Part shown: piece after piece, positions 45,688-54,252 of the stretch
How positions within the stretch are numbered: position 1 is the stretch's first letter
Layout: each line of letters starts with the position of its first letter
Origin: Pseudonocardiaceae bacterium YIM PH 21723
GTDB taxonomy: Bacteria > Actinomycetota > Actinomycetes > Mycobacteriales > Pseudonocardiaceae
NCBI GenBank assembly: GCA_003600225.1
Contig: QZFT01000056.1
Coordinates: 124,001 to 188,000, forward strand
DNA length: 64,000 nucleotides
Direction: 5' to 3'
Made by a program: the position numbers and the translations under genes
The notes under the pieces: model-generated
Seen by the model: only the letters and a program-made list of their open reading frames with translations
Told to the model about the DNA's origin: nothing
The model's database searches: none

Positions 45688-47390
45688 CGGATCACCTCGT
45701 TCAGCGACAGGATCGGCCGGGCAGTGCCGGACAGCTGCTCCGCGAGTGCGGGCAGGTCGCAGCCGCCCTCGTCCAGCCCGGAGATGAGCACGATTCCCTT
45801 CGGTGCGGAACCCGGCCGCTGGTCGCAGCTGATCCGCTGGTGCGGCACCAGGATCCGCTCGCCGTGTAGCGAGACCATCCCCACGTCGACGGCGTCCACG
45901 TCTCCGTCGCTGAGCAGGAACGACGGCTTGGCGCCGGTGATCGAGCGGATGGCCTGCGCGGTGCGGCCGATGGAACTCCGACCGGTGAACATGCCGGTCC
46001 GGTACGGGGCACCGGAGGCGGCGTTGACCACGGCGGACCCGTGATCGGCCAGGTCACGCACCATGTCCGGCTGCCGGTCGGCGACCTCCCGGCTGACCGC
46101 CACCGCCGCCCGCAGCGAGGACACGGCGTCCAGTTCGGCCTGGTTGGGGGCGCGGTCGGGCAACGCGACCACGTAGACCACCTCGTCGCCGTCCAGGTTC
46201 AGCTGCGCGGCGCGGAAGCCCTTGGCCACCGCGAGGCTGGTTCCGGTGGTGAACGTCCAGGCGACCACGAGCACGGTGCTCGCGACGGCGAACCGCCTGC
46301 GCCACGGGTGCACGGCTTCGGCGGCGACGCGGTGCGCCGGCGGGTCGATGGCCAGGCCGGTCAGCAGGCCGACCGGATCGATGTTGTAGCGGGGCGCGGA
46401 GAGGACGGTGCTGGTGAGCGCCGCGGCCAGCTGGTCGGGCGTGCGGGCCCAGGACACCATGCCCTCGGTGTCCATCACCTCGCTGTTGGCCCGCCCGTGC
46501 CCGGGCAGGCTGCGGTAGGTGACGACCGGGATGCCACTGGCGAAGGCCTCCAGGGTGGTCAGGCCGCCCGCGTTCTGCACCACGATGTCGCAGGCCCGCA
46601 GCAGTTCGGGCATGGTGTCCACCCAGCCGAAGACGATGCCGGTACCCGCGGCCTGCAACCGGTCACGCAGCTCGGTGTTCCGGCCGCAGACGACGACGGG
46701 GGTGGCCAGGCCGGTGGCGGCGACCTCGCGGGTGGTCTGTTCGATGTCTCCGACCCCCCAGGAACCGGCGACCACGAGCGCCAGCCGGCCGTCCTCCGGT
46801 AAGCCGAGGGCCCGCCGGGTGGCGCGTCGCTCGTCGGCACCGGCGACCGGCCGGAAGGCGGGGCCGACGACGGAGTCGGCGTGCAGCACGTTCCGGGCGC
46901 CCTTGTCCCTGGCCTCGGCCGCGGTGCACGGGTGCGGGGCGATGATCAGGTCGGCGTCCGGGGTGACGCACAGCGGGTGCACCGACGGGTCGGTGAGGTA
47001 GCCGACGACCGGTACCGGCAGTGCGCCGCGGCGGCGGAGCCGGGCGAGCGCCTGGGTTGCCAGGGGGTAGGTGGACACGGCGAGGACGGTGTCTTCGGTG
47101 ATCAGCCGGCGGATCTTCGGCCCGGCCAGCCAGGCGAAGGCGATGATCAGCTGGGTGAACGGCCACCAGCCGAGCAGGGTGAGGAACCAGTCCCAGCTAC
47201 GGGGTGCGACCTTGAGCTGGGTTCGGTAGGAGTCGCACATCGCCGCGCCGATCCGGCCCGGCATCAGGTCGGCGAAGTCGTACTGATCGACCTGGTACCC
47301 CTGTTCCCCCAGCCTGCGGCGCAATTCCCGGGCGGCGCCGTCGTGGCCTGCACCAAACCGGGCGGAAATGATCACGATCCGCTGTGCCAT
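45684..47390 (-). CDS. MurG/MGDG-synthase-like glycosyltransferase with TM and degenerate NodB-like tail
   Basis: 568 residues. The N-terminal ~340 are a GT-B fold of the monogalactosyldiacylglycerol-synthase/MurG type (RIVIISARFGAGHDGAARELRR, QNAGGLTTLEAFASGIPVV). A TM segment (about 363-385) and a ~180-residue C-terminal region follow. That tail aligns motif for motif with the adjacent NodB protein (VADRQPDMVRDLADHGSAVV vs LARHPDLGRRIAAEGHELAV; SITGAKPSF vs DLTGTRPRW) but lacks TFDDGP and both metal histidines. It is therefore a pseudo-deacetylase domain. It starts at ATG 47390 and is coupled (ATGA) to the intact deacetylase. A glycolipid or wall-glycan product is inferred. Confidence 0.85.
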   Translation of the reverse strand: MAQRIVIISARFGAGHDGAARELRRRLGEQGYQVDQYDFADLMPGRIGAAMCDSYRTQLKVAPRSWDWFLTLLGWWPFTQLIIAFAWLAGPKIRRLITEDTVLAVSTYPLATQALARLRRRGALPVPVVGYLTDPSVHPLCVTPDADLIIAPHPCTAAEARDKGARNVLHADSVVGPAFRPVAGADERRATRRALGLPEDGRLALVVAGSWGVGDIEQTTREVAATGLATPVVVCGRNTELRDRLQAAGTGIVFGWVDTMPELLRACDIVVQNAGGLTTLEAFASGIPVVTYRSLPGHGRANSEVMDTEGMVSWARTPDQLAAALTSTVLSAPRYNIDPVGLLTGLAIDPPAHRVAAEAVHPWRRRFAVASTVLVVAWTFTTGTSLAVAKGFRAAQLNLDGDEVVYVVALPDRAPNQAELDAVSSLRAAVAVSREVADRQPDMVRDLADHGSAVVNAASGAPYRTGMFTGRSSIGRTAQAIRSITGAKPSFLLSDGDVDAVDVGMVSLHGERILVPHQRISCDQRPGSAPKGIVLISGLDEGGCDLPALAEQLSGTARPILSLNEVIR

Positions 47391-47520
47391 GGGGCAAATC
47401 TTTGCACTACCGATGGATTGCGCCGTCACCCATGCCACTCTGCCGCCAATGCGGTCACGCAGGGTATCGGGGCAACTCCCCATTGTGGGGTAGGGCTAAC
47501 CCTGAGGGTCACTGCCTCCT

Positions 47521-47599
47521 GCTGAATGTGGCTCCCTTTCGGTAGTACCGACCGGAAGCCACATTCACCGACGTCTACCGAAGGAAAGCCACATTCAGC
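47521..47599. repeat. Inverted repeat with three AGCCACATTCA half-sites
   Basis: 25-nt arms 47521-47545 and 47575-47599 pair except for three transitions that still allow G-U pairing. The 29-nt centre contains a third half-site copy (GAAGCCACATTCACC, about 47556-47570). The right arm ends 4 nt before the stop of the monooxygenase gene (minus strand), so it can terminate that transcript. The middle half-site allows alternative pairing with the left arm. Confidence 0.65.
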
Positions 47600-47602
47600 G
47601 GG

Positions 47603-49084
47603 TCACTGATACGAGTAGTCGGTCAGCGGGAACCGCTTGCTCTGCCGGATGGACTGGTAGGTGGAGGTGGGGCGCAGGAATGGGGCATCCCCGCGGGCGT
47701 CGAAGTAGTAGGAGTTCGACCCGGCACAGTTGTTGGTGAAGATCGAGCGCCGTAACCGGTCCTGCATGTCGGCGAAGTACCGGTCATGCGCCTCCTGCGA
47801 GACCAGGACCCGGGTGGCCCCACGCCGCCGCGCCTCCACGATGCACCGCCGGAAGTGGTTCGCCGCCGACTCGATCAGGCCGAAGTAGGACACCCCGGTG
47901 AACTGGTACGGCCCGAACATCAACCAGAAGTTGGGCATGTTCGGCACCGAGGTCCCTTCGTAGGCCTGGTACCGGTGCTGCTGCCAGAACTCCCCCAGCT
48001 CCGTTCCACCCAGCCCGTACACCGGGAAGCTGGGAATGTTGCCCCGCTCGGTGGTCAGGAAGCCGGTGGCCAGCACCAGCGTGTCGATCTCCCGCTCGAC
48101 GCCGTCACCACCGACGATGCCGCCGGCCGTCACCCGCTGCACTCCCCCGTCGACCAGGTCCACGTGCTCCCTGGTGAAGCTGCGCCAGTACGCGTTGGAC
48201 ATCGTCGGACGCTTGCAGCCGAACCCGTACTTCGGCACCAGCTTCGCCCGCACCGACCTGTCCCGGACCTGGGTGAACAGGTGGGCCCGGCACAGCAGCT
48301 CGATGACCTTGGTGGCGTACGGGAAGCGCGCGTAGTTCAACGCCGTGCCGGAGAACAGCAGTTCGGTGAACGCGCTCGCGATGATCCGCACCAGGCGTTG
48401 CGCGCCGGGCACCTTGGCGAAGATTCCCCGCACCACCGCGGGAATCGGCGGGTCGATCTTCGGGAACACCCAGATCGGCGTGCGTTGCAGCACCGTCAGC
48501 CGGGCCACCGTCTTGGCCAGCTCGGGCACCAGCTGCACCGCGGACGCCCCGGTGCCGACCACGGCGACCCGCTGTCCGGTCAGATCGAGGTCGTGGTCCC
48601 AGTCGGCGGTGTGCACCACGGTGCCGGTGAAATCGTCCAGTCCCGGCAGGTTCGGCGGCTTCGGCCGGGCCAGCACACCGGTGGCGGGCACCAGGAATCG
48701 CGTGGTCAGCGTGCTGCCGTCGGACAGGGTGACCCGCCAGAAGTCACCCGTCTCGTCGAACCGGGCCTCGGTGACGGCCGAGCCGAAGCGGAGGTAGGAG
48801 CGCAGCCCGTACTTGTCGACCACGCCGTCCGCGTACTGCTTGATCTCCGCGCCGAGCGGGAAGGTGCGCCGGTAGCCGGGATTGAGCTCGAACGGGAAGG
48901 AGTAGACGAACGGCACGTCCACCGCGACGCCGGGATAGGTGTTGTCCCGCCAGGTGCCGCCGATGTCCGGGGCCGACTCGAGGATCAGGAAATCCTTGAT
49001 CCCCGCGTCCAGCAGGGTGATTCCCGCACCAATGCCGGCGAAACCCGCGCCGACCACGATAACCTCGTACTCCGGCTGCTCCAT
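47603..49084 (-). CDS. Baeyer-Villiger-type flavin monooxygenase
   Basis: 493 residues. The N-terminal GAGFAGIG FAD motif is followed by the Baeyer-Villiger fingerprint FxGxxxHxxxWD (FTGTVVHTADWD), a second GTGASAVQ nucleotide motif and ATGF. It converts ketones to esters or lactones using FAD and NADPH. The substrate is unknown. It starts at ATG 49084. The AraC regulator lies 41 nt upstream on the same strand and is probably co-transcribed and controlling. Unrelated in sequence order to the FMO at 442-1782. Confidence 0.9.
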   Translation of the reverse strand: MEQPEYEVIVVGAGFAGIGAGITLLDAGIKDFLILESAPDIGGTWRDNTYPGVAVDVPFVYSFPFELNPGYRRTFPLGAEIKQYADGVVDKYGLRSYLRFGSAVTEARFDETGDFWRVTLSDGSTLTTRFLVPATGVLARPKPPNLPGLDDFTGTVVHTADWDHDLDLTGQRVAVVGTGASAVQLVPELAKTVARLTVLQRTPIWVFPKIDPPIPAVVRGIFAKVPGAQRLVRIIASAFTELLFSGTALNYARFPYATKVIELLCRAHLFTQVRDRSVRAKLVPKYGFGCKRPTMSNAYWRSFTREHVDLVDGGVQRVTAGGIVGGDGVEREIDTLVLATGFLTTERGNIPSFPVYGLGGTELGEFWQQHRYQAYEGTSVPNMPNFWLMFGPYQFTGVSYFGLIESAANHFRRCIVEARRRGATRVLVSQEAHDRYFADMQDRLRRSIFTNNCAGSNSYYFDARGDAPFLRPTSTYQSIRQSKRFPLTDYSYQ

Positions 49085-49124
49085 GGCGGGTACGGTAACC
49101 CAGATCACTACTCGCCGGTAGGTA

Positions 49125-49922
49125 CTAGAGGTTCCGCTGATAGGCGGCCGGGGATTCGCCGATCGCAGCAGTGAAGTCCCTGGTCAGGTGCGACTGATCG
49201 GCGTAACCCAGTTCGACGGCCACCTGGGCCCAGTCCACCGGCCCGCGCCGGGCCGCTTCGGCGGCCTCGTAGATCCGGTAGCGGCGCAGCAGCCACTGCG
49301 CGCCGACGCCGATGTCCCGCTGGAAGGCCCGTTGCAGCGTGCGCAGGCCGACGCCCACCGCCTCGGCCAGCTGCGCGGGCTGGGTGATCGACCGGTCGCC
49401 GATGCCGAGTTCGGCCCAGTCGCGGGTGTTCTCGCACGGCTGGTGATCATCGGGGATCAGGCCCTTGAGGACCTCCTCGGCCGGTGCGGCCAGCTCGTCG
49501 AGGGACAGGTTCGCAGACAGTCCGCTGTGGATCGTCTCGGCGACGTCGGCCAATGCGGGCAACACATCTCGCAGCGGCAGCACCCGGTCGGCGAGCGGTC
49601 CACTGTGGAACGGCTGGAACGCGGCCGGGCGGAACAGGATGCCGAGCGCATGGCCGGTACCGGAGAGATCGATGGCGAAGGTCTCCCGCCGTGGCCCGTT
49701 GACCGTCGCCTGGCCGGCGTGGAACACGATGTCGACCACCGGATGGCTCAGCACCCGCTGGGTGTACGTCTCCCCCGGCGGCAGCGACCAGGAGGTGAGC
49801 CAGAACCGGTCGATGAACCGGCTCAGCGGTGGCGCCGGATCGCGGCGGTCCAGCCGGAATCGTTGCAGCCCGGCATGTGGCCGCAGAATCCCGCGCCCAT
49901 CCCGCTCCACCGATTCGACCAC
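49125..49922 (-). CDS. AraC family transcriptional regulator
   Basis: 265 residues. The N-terminal cupin-like sensor (about 30-150, VLSHPVVDIVFHAG...) and a C-terminal AraC double HTH (about 175-265: LAEAVGVGLRTLQRAFQRDIG, then WAQVAVELGYADQSHLTRDFTAAIGESPAAYQ) are complete. It is upstream of the Baeyer-Villiger monooxygenase (41-nt gap) and likely activates it. It is divergent from a membrane protein gene across 84 bp. Confidence 0.92.
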   Translation of the reverse strand: MVESVERDGRGILRPHAGLQRFRLDRRDPAPPLSRFIDRFWLTSWSLPPGETYTQRVLSHPVVDIVFHAGQATVNGPRRETFAIDLSGTGHALGILFRPAAFQPFHSGPLADRVLPLRDVLPALADVAETIHSGLSANLSLDELAAPAEEVLKGLIPDDHQPCENTRDWAELGIGDRSITQPAQLAEAVGVGLRTLQRAFQRDIGVGAQWLLRRYRIYEAAEAARRGPVDWAQVAVELGYADQSHLTRDFTAAIGESPAAYQRNL

Positions 49923-50006
49923 AGCCGAAGTCTACGGGTTTTCCCCACCCTCAAGACTGGGGTTCACCTCGATGTTTCCGCTGCCCGGCAGCCCTACCTT
50001 CCTTGC

Positions 50007-50888
50007 ATGGGGACGATGACCGGGCTTTTCCGAGCCGAGCGCGCGGTGTTCACCGTGGGCCTGCTCGGCATGCTCATGGGGGCCGGACTACTGGTCGCGG
50101 TGGCGGTGCGCGGAGTGCACGTGGCACCCGAGGGCAATCTGTACAAGGCGGCGATCTTCGACCTCGCGCTCGGGGTCTACACGATCAACGTGATGGTCTT
50201 CCTGCACGGCGCCGGGTTCGGCCGGCGCGCGCTGGCCGTGCAGCGCTGGGCGCTGGTGACCCTGGCCTCCTACTCCTATGTGGTGGAGACCCTGGAGGCG
50301 TTACGCGGCTTCGATCCACGGTTCAGCGGGCACCGGCCGATGTTCGACCAGGTGCTGGCGCAGCCGTTCCTGCTGGTCGCGGCGCTGTTGATCGTGTTCT
50401 TCCTGGTCATGGCGGTCAAGGTGGTGTTCGGCCGGACCCGGTTCGATCCGACCGTGCTGCTGGGCATCCGCTACGCCATGGCGGCGGTGGCCGTCGCCAT
50501 GGGCATCGGCGTGTGGATGTCCGTGATCCAGGGGTCTTCGGTCGGCGAGTCCGGCAGCCTGCTGCCGGTGCACGCCATGGGTTTCCACGGCCTGCAGACG
50601 ATTCCGCTGGTGGCCCTGTTGCTGTCCTGGTCGCCCCTGTCACCGGCGTCATCCCGCCGCGTCGTGCACCTGGCGGGCCTCAGTTACCTGGCCGCCTGCG
50701 TGATGGTCGGCCTGCGCAGCGGATCCGGTGGCGCGCTGCTGACCCCGAACCCGCAGACGGCCCTCGCGGTGGCGTTCCTGCTGCTGTGGCTGGCCTGCCT
50801 GGGATTCGCCGTGCGGCATTGGCGACGGTCCGGCTTCGCCATCAGGGTCGAGGCGGTAGTTCCCGCAGCCGCGCTGCCAGCCCGGTGA
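50007..50888 (+). CDS. Seven-TM hypothetical membrane protein, paralogue 1
   Basis: 293 residues, about seven to eight TM helices. It is a clear paralogue of the protein at 53353-54252 (shared EGNLYKAAIFDLALG-like and HAMGFHGLQTIPL motifs, same TM spacing). I do not recognise a named family. The shared N-terminal GNLYKA..FD stretch and FHGLQ loop suggest functional residues. It starts at ATG 50007. It is divergent from araC. Its 3' end overlaps the convergent SRPBCC gene by 47 nt. Confidence 0.7.
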   Translation: MGTMTGLFRAERAVFTVGLLGMLMGAGLLVAVAVRGVHVAPEGNLYKAAIFDLALGVYTINVMVFLHGAGFGRRALAVQRWALVTLASYSYVVETLEALRGFDPRFSGHRPMFDQVLAQPFLLVAALLIVFFLVMAVKVVFGRTRFDPTVLLGIRYAMAAVAVAMGIGVWMSVIQGSSVGESGSLLPVHAMGFHGLQTIPLVALLLSWSPLSPASSRRVVHLAGLSYLAACVMVGLRSGSGGALLTPNPQTALAVAFLLLWLACLGFAVRHWRRSGFAIRVEAVVPAAALPAR

Positions 50889-51639
50889 TCCACTCGCGCC
50901 ACGCCGGTTCGTCACCGGGCACGGTCAGATGCAGCCGGCCACCCTGCCCGGTGCCGATGCCCAGCCGCAGCGTCACCGGACCATCGGCGGTCTTGAGCTC
51001 CAGTTGATCGGGCACGTCGATCGCGGTGATCGTGCCGGTGGTGGCCAGGGTCAGCTCGTCGCCGACCTGGAGGTCCCGGTCGCCGGCGAGCACCTGCCAG
51101 TAGGCCGCGTCGCTCCGGGTGAGCTGACGCTCGAAGCGCACCGTGCCGTCGTCCTGCGGCTGCCCGGCGTCCAGGCCGAACCGGGCGGCCAGTTCGTCGT
51201 GCACCCCGGCCATGTCGTCCGGCTCCATCACCGGCACGCCGTCCAGCACCGCGGCCAGCCCGGCGAAGCAGGCGGTCCAACCGGCGCCGAAGCTGCCCGC
51301 GCCATAGCGGTCGTCGAAATCATGGGTGAAGGTCATGATCGTGCCGTCACCGTCGGGCTGTAGCTCGAAGCGGATCAGCTCGCCCTCCCAGTCGAAGGCG
51401 AACACCCGCGGCGGGTCGGTCTCCAGCACGGTGCCACTGAAACTGGGGCCGCCCTCCTTGTCCAGGAAGGTCATCCGGCCGCCGGCGACGAGCTCCAGTT
51501 CGACGTCGAACGGGAACCACGCGGCGAGGTGCTCGGGCCGGGTGATCGCCCGCCACACCGTCTCCGGAGCGTGCCGGAATCGGCGGACCATGCTCAGCCG
51601 GTTGCGGCCGTCCTCGGTCCGGGTCAGCGTCTCGGCCAT
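50842..51639 (-). CDS. SRPBCC-domain (AHSA1-like) protein
   Basis: 265 residues. An N-terminal AHSA1/START-like domain (about 1-145: RRFRHAPETVWRAITRPEHLAAWFPFDVELELVAGGRMTF, FDDRYGAGSFGAGW) is followed by a ~115-residue C-terminal extension. It starts at ATG 51639, overlapping the stop of the ArsR gene (ATGA). ArsR-SRPBCC pairs of this kind are frequent and thought to bind small hydrophobic ligands. The 47-nt overlap with the convergent membrane gene constrains the C-terminus. Confidence 0.85.
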   Translation of the reverse strand: MAETLTRTEDGRNRLSMVRRFRHAPETVWRAITRPEHLAAWFPFDVELELVAGGRMTFLDKEGGPSFSGTVLETDPPRVFAFDWEGELIRFELQPDGDGTIMTFTHDFDDRYGAGSFGAGWTACFAGLAAVLDGVPVMEPDDMAGVHDELAARFGLDAGQPQDDGTVRFERQLTRSDAAYWQVLAGDRDLQVGDELTLATTGTITAIDVPDQLELKTADGPVTLRLGIGTGQGGRLHLTVPGDEPAWREWITGLAARLRELPPRP

Positions 51640-51941
51640 CAGTCCTCCATGCCGTCCAGATGTTGTTCCAGCTGGTCGAACGCCTGCCGCCAGCGAACGC
51701 GGTACGGCGCGAGCCAGTCGTCGATCTCGGCCAGGGGTTCCGGGGTCAACTCGTACCACCGCCGGTTGGCCTCCGCGCGCACGGTGACCAGCCCGGCCTC
51801 CCGCAGCACCGCGAGGTGCTTGGACGTGCCGGGCTGGCTGATGCCGAGCTCGAGGGTCAGCTCCCCCACCAGTCGCGGCCGCTCCAGCAGCAGATCCAGG
51901 ATCCGCCGCCGCACGGGCTCCGCCAGAACCGCAAAACTCAC
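51639..51941 (-). CDS. ArsR-family HTH regulator
   Basis: 100 residues, essentially one winged HTH: EPVRRRILDLLLERPRLVGELTLELGISQPGTSKHLAVLREAGLVTVR, then a wing RRWYELT. No metal-binding Cys pair is visible, so the ligand is probably not a metal. It starts at ATG 51941. It is translationally coupled to the SRPBCC gene, the standard autoregulated pair. Confidence 0.92.
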   Translation of the reverse strand: MSFAVLAEPVRRRILDLLLERPRLVGELTLELGISQPGTSKHLAVLREAGLVTVRAEANRRWYELTPEPLAEIDDWLAPYRVRWRQAFDQLEQHLDGMED

Positions 51942-51993
51942 CTTCCGAACATAGCTCGACTGGAATATTCCTGCAAGGGCATGTTCTCGGGTG

Positions 51994-52087
51994 GGGTGCG
52001 TCTGGCGGTCGTCGAAAGAGGGCTTCGGAGGAGGAGACGAGTGGGCGGGGGCGTCTTTCCTGCCGGCGGGTTGCGTGGGGGCACGCC
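51994..52087 (-). repeat. 93-bp dispersed intergenic repeat, copy C (inverted)
   Basis: The reverse complement of this stretch aligns gap-free to copies A (13441) and B (52419). GGCGTGCCCCCAC, GGCAGGAAAG, CGTCTCC and CGACCGCCAGACGC blocks are conserved. It is the only copy in reverse orientation. Confidence 0.75.
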
Positions 52088-52259
52088 TGTCTGGCGGCCG
52101 GCTGCGGCGGAGTGACTCGGGGTGGCCGGGAATCCGCCTGCCATCGGCCCTTCGGGGCCCGGTGACGGCTCAGGTCACGGTCCGTGGCGACCACGCCCTC
52201 TGCTCCGCCGTCGAGCCCGGCAAGTCCGGACCGAGTCCATTGTGGACGAAGTGGTCAAT

Positions 52260-52305
52260 CCATCTTCAAGATGGATTTGGGGTCCCGAATCCATCTTGAA
52301 GATGG
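52260..52305. repeat. Double palindrome CCATCTT-AAGATGG
   Basis: 18-bp arms (52260-52277 and 52288-52305) pair perfectly around a 10-nt loop. Each arm is itself almost a 15-bp palindrome (CCATCTT-N-AAGATGG). This allows one long hairpin or two short ones. It has the shape of a tandem operator or a gene-end hairpin. No gene starts within 200 bp. Confidence 0.65.
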
Positions 52306-52418
52306 CACAACGGACACCCGTTCACCCACAGGAGCCCCACCTGACACAGGGGCCCCTCCAGCCACGCGCAGGCCCACACCAGAGGCGAGCAAGCCCCGGC
52401 TCCCCGACAGCCCAGACC

Positions 52419-52511
52419 GGCGTGCCCCCACCAGACAGCCAGGCAGGAAAGACGGGCCAACCCGCCCGTCTCCCCCTCCAAAGCCATCCTTCGCCGACCG
52501 CCAGAAGCGAC
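52419..52511 (+). repeat. 93-bp dispersed intergenic repeat, copy B
   Basis: Aligns without gaps to copy A at 13441-13533 (about three quarters identical) and to the inverted copy C. It ends 2 nt before the stop of the M50 peptidase gene, so it may lie in that gene's 3' UTR. Confidence 0.75.
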
Positions 52512-52513
52512 GC

Positions 52514-53245
52514 CTACCCGAACAGCCCCACCAGCCGGCCAACGGCCTCCGGCGTAAGCCAGGTAGCGGCAGTCGCCAACGACCCCAGGTTGACCACCAG
52601 GAACAGCGTCACCCACGCGATGCCGGGCAACCCGGTGAGCCGGGCCAGTTGATCCGCGTCCGACTGCTGCGCGCCGCGACGACTGCGCTTGGACTGCAGC
52701 TCGAAGACCGGGCGCACCCCGCCGAACAGCAGGAACCAGGTGGCCAGGTACGCGAAGACGCCCTGCCACTCCGGCGTCGCGTACCAGGACACCAGGAACA
52801 CGCCGACGCCGGTGACCACCAGGGAGAACACCCCGTAGACATTGCGCACCATGATCAGCATCAGCGCGAGGACCACGATGCTGGCCCACAGCAGCTCGGT
52901 GACCCTGCCGACGCCGAGCAGGATGGTGAATCCCAGACCGACCAGCGAGGGCGCCACGTATCCGGCGAACAGCATGATCACCATGCCCGGGCCGGACGGC
53001 TTACCCCGGGACAGGGTCACGCCGGAGGTGTCGGCGTGCAGCTTGATCCCGTCCAGCCGCCGGCCGGTGAGCAGCGCGGCGAGGGCGTGCCCACCCTCGT
53101 GCACGATGGTGATCACATTGCGGGCTGGCAGCCAGAGACGGCGCACGGCAACGATCACGAAGGCCACCAGGGCGGTGCCGAGCACCACCCCGGACGCCGA
53201 CTCTCCGCCTACCCCCAGCAATTCAGTCAGATCCACGTCGGCCAC
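52514..53245 (-). CDS. M50-family membrane metallopeptidase
   Basis: About 243 residues, five or six TM helices. The zinc motif HEGGH (about 49-53) sits at the end of a TM-flanking helix, as in the M50B-type peptidases of actinobacteria; a further metal ligand could lie in LDGIKLHADTSG. It would cleave substrates within or near the membrane; the substrate is unknown. The GTG at 53245 has GGTGGG upstream; TTG 53266 is an alternative. It is divergent from the second membrane paralogue across ~107 bp. Confidence 0.85.
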   Translation of the reverse strand: MADVDLTELLGVGGESASGVVLGTALVAFVIVAVRRLWLPARNVITIVHEGGHALAALLTGRRLDGIKLHADTSGVTLSRGKPSGPGMVIMLFAGYVAPSLVGLGFTILLGVGRVTELLWASIVVLALMLIMVRNVYGVFSLVVTGVGVFLVSWYATPEWQGVFAYLATWFLLFGGVRPVFELQSKRSRRGAQQSDADQLARLTGLPGIAWVTLFLVVNLGSLATAATWLTPEAVGRLVGLFG

Positions 53246-53352
53246 CCCACCACATCCGTGTGACAACGACAGATCCGGGTGGCTGAACTTCAGTGACAGC
53301 GTTACGAAACCAGGCCAGGCTCGGAGAGGAGCAGCGATTCCTTGGGGGAATC

Positions 53353-54252
53353 ATGACCGTTCCGTACACGACATCGGCGCCGTTGCGCAGGGTGCTCCGC
53401 AGCTGGCTGGTGGCAGACCGTCCCGCGCTCGTCTTCGCGATCACCGGCGCCGTCCTCGGACTGGCCCTACTCGCGACGATGGCGATCCACGGCCCACGGA
53501 TCGGTCAGGAGGGCGACCTCTACCGGGCGGGAATCTTCGACATCGCGGTCGGAATCGCCATTCTGAACCTCATCATCTTCCTGCGGCTGGCCGGTTTCGG
53601 CCGCCGGTGGGCGACCGGCCTGCGGGTCTTCCTGATCTTGGCCGGGTACCTGTCCTACCTGGAGGAGACCGTGCCGACGCTGCTCGGCCACGACCCACGG
53701 GTGGGTGACGACCGGCCGGCCTTCCTGGTCATCGCGTCGACCGGTTTCGGGCTGCTGGCCATCGGCCTGGTCATCTCCTTCGTCACGATCGCGATCAAGT
53801 TCCTCACCAGCCGGACGCGGGTACGGGACCCCGCCGTGCTCACCGGGATCAGGTACGCGGTCAGCGCCACCGTGCTGGCCGGCCTGGTCGGCATGGCGAT
53901 GGCCGCCGATCAGGGCAGCGGGATCGGCCAGCGCGGAGATCTGCTGCCGCTGCACGCACTGGGCTTCCACGGCCTGCAGGTCATCCCGGTGATCAGCCTG
54001 CTGGCCGTGTGGAGCGGCGCGGGCCGGCTCCTGCCGCACGTGGCGGGCATCGCGTATCTGACACTGTGCGCCGCCGTCGGCGTGCAGAGCTTCAGCGGCC
54101 TGCCGGTCTTCCAGCCCAGCGTGGCCACCCTGGTCGCCGGGGTGGCCACGCTGACCCTGCTCGGCTGCCTCGCCTACGGACTGCACCGCTGGCGGAAAGC
54201 CGGTTGTCCAGCCGAATCGGGAGCCCTGGAAGCAACTACTGTGGCGGTATGA
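53353..54252 (+). CDS. Seven-TM hypothetical membrane protein, paralogue 2
   Basis: 299 residues, about seven TM helices, paralogous to 50007-50888 ([28 protein letters not shown]). No recognised family. The ATG at 53353 has GGGGGA upstream. Its stop overlaps the lpdA start by 4 nt (ATGA), an unexpected coupling between a membrane protein of unknown role and a dihydrolipoyl dehydrogenase. Confidence 0.72.
   Translation: MTVPYTTSAPLRRVLRSWLVADRPALVFAITGAVLGLALLATMAIHGPRIGQEGDLYRAGIFDIAVGIAILNLIIFLRLAGFGRRWATGLRVFLILAGYLSYLEETVPTLLGHDPRVGDDRPAFLVIASTGFGLLAIGLVISFVTIAIKFLTSRTRVRDPAVLTGIRYAVSATVLAGLVGMAMAADQGSGIGQRGDLLPLHALGFHGLQVIPVISLLAVWSGAGRLLPHVAGIAYLTLCAAVGVQSFSGLPVFQPSVATLVAGVATLTLLGCLAYGLHRWRKAGCPAESGALEATTVAV

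Larger units (their letters stand above)
51942..52513. other. 572-bp non-coding region with nested repeats
   Basis: No gene was recognised between the ArsR start and the M50 peptidase stop. It holds an inverted copy (51994-52087) and a direct copy (52419-52511) of the 93-bp dispersed repeat, with the 46-bp inverted repeat 52260-52305 between them. Open frames crossing it have no RBS and unusual composition. Confidence 0.7.

Noticed and set aside
51942-52513. Open frames through the arsR-M50 gap as a small gene
   Set aside because: They cross repeats and palindromes, lack RBS, and the shared frame among repeat copies is not bounded by conserved start and stop codons.
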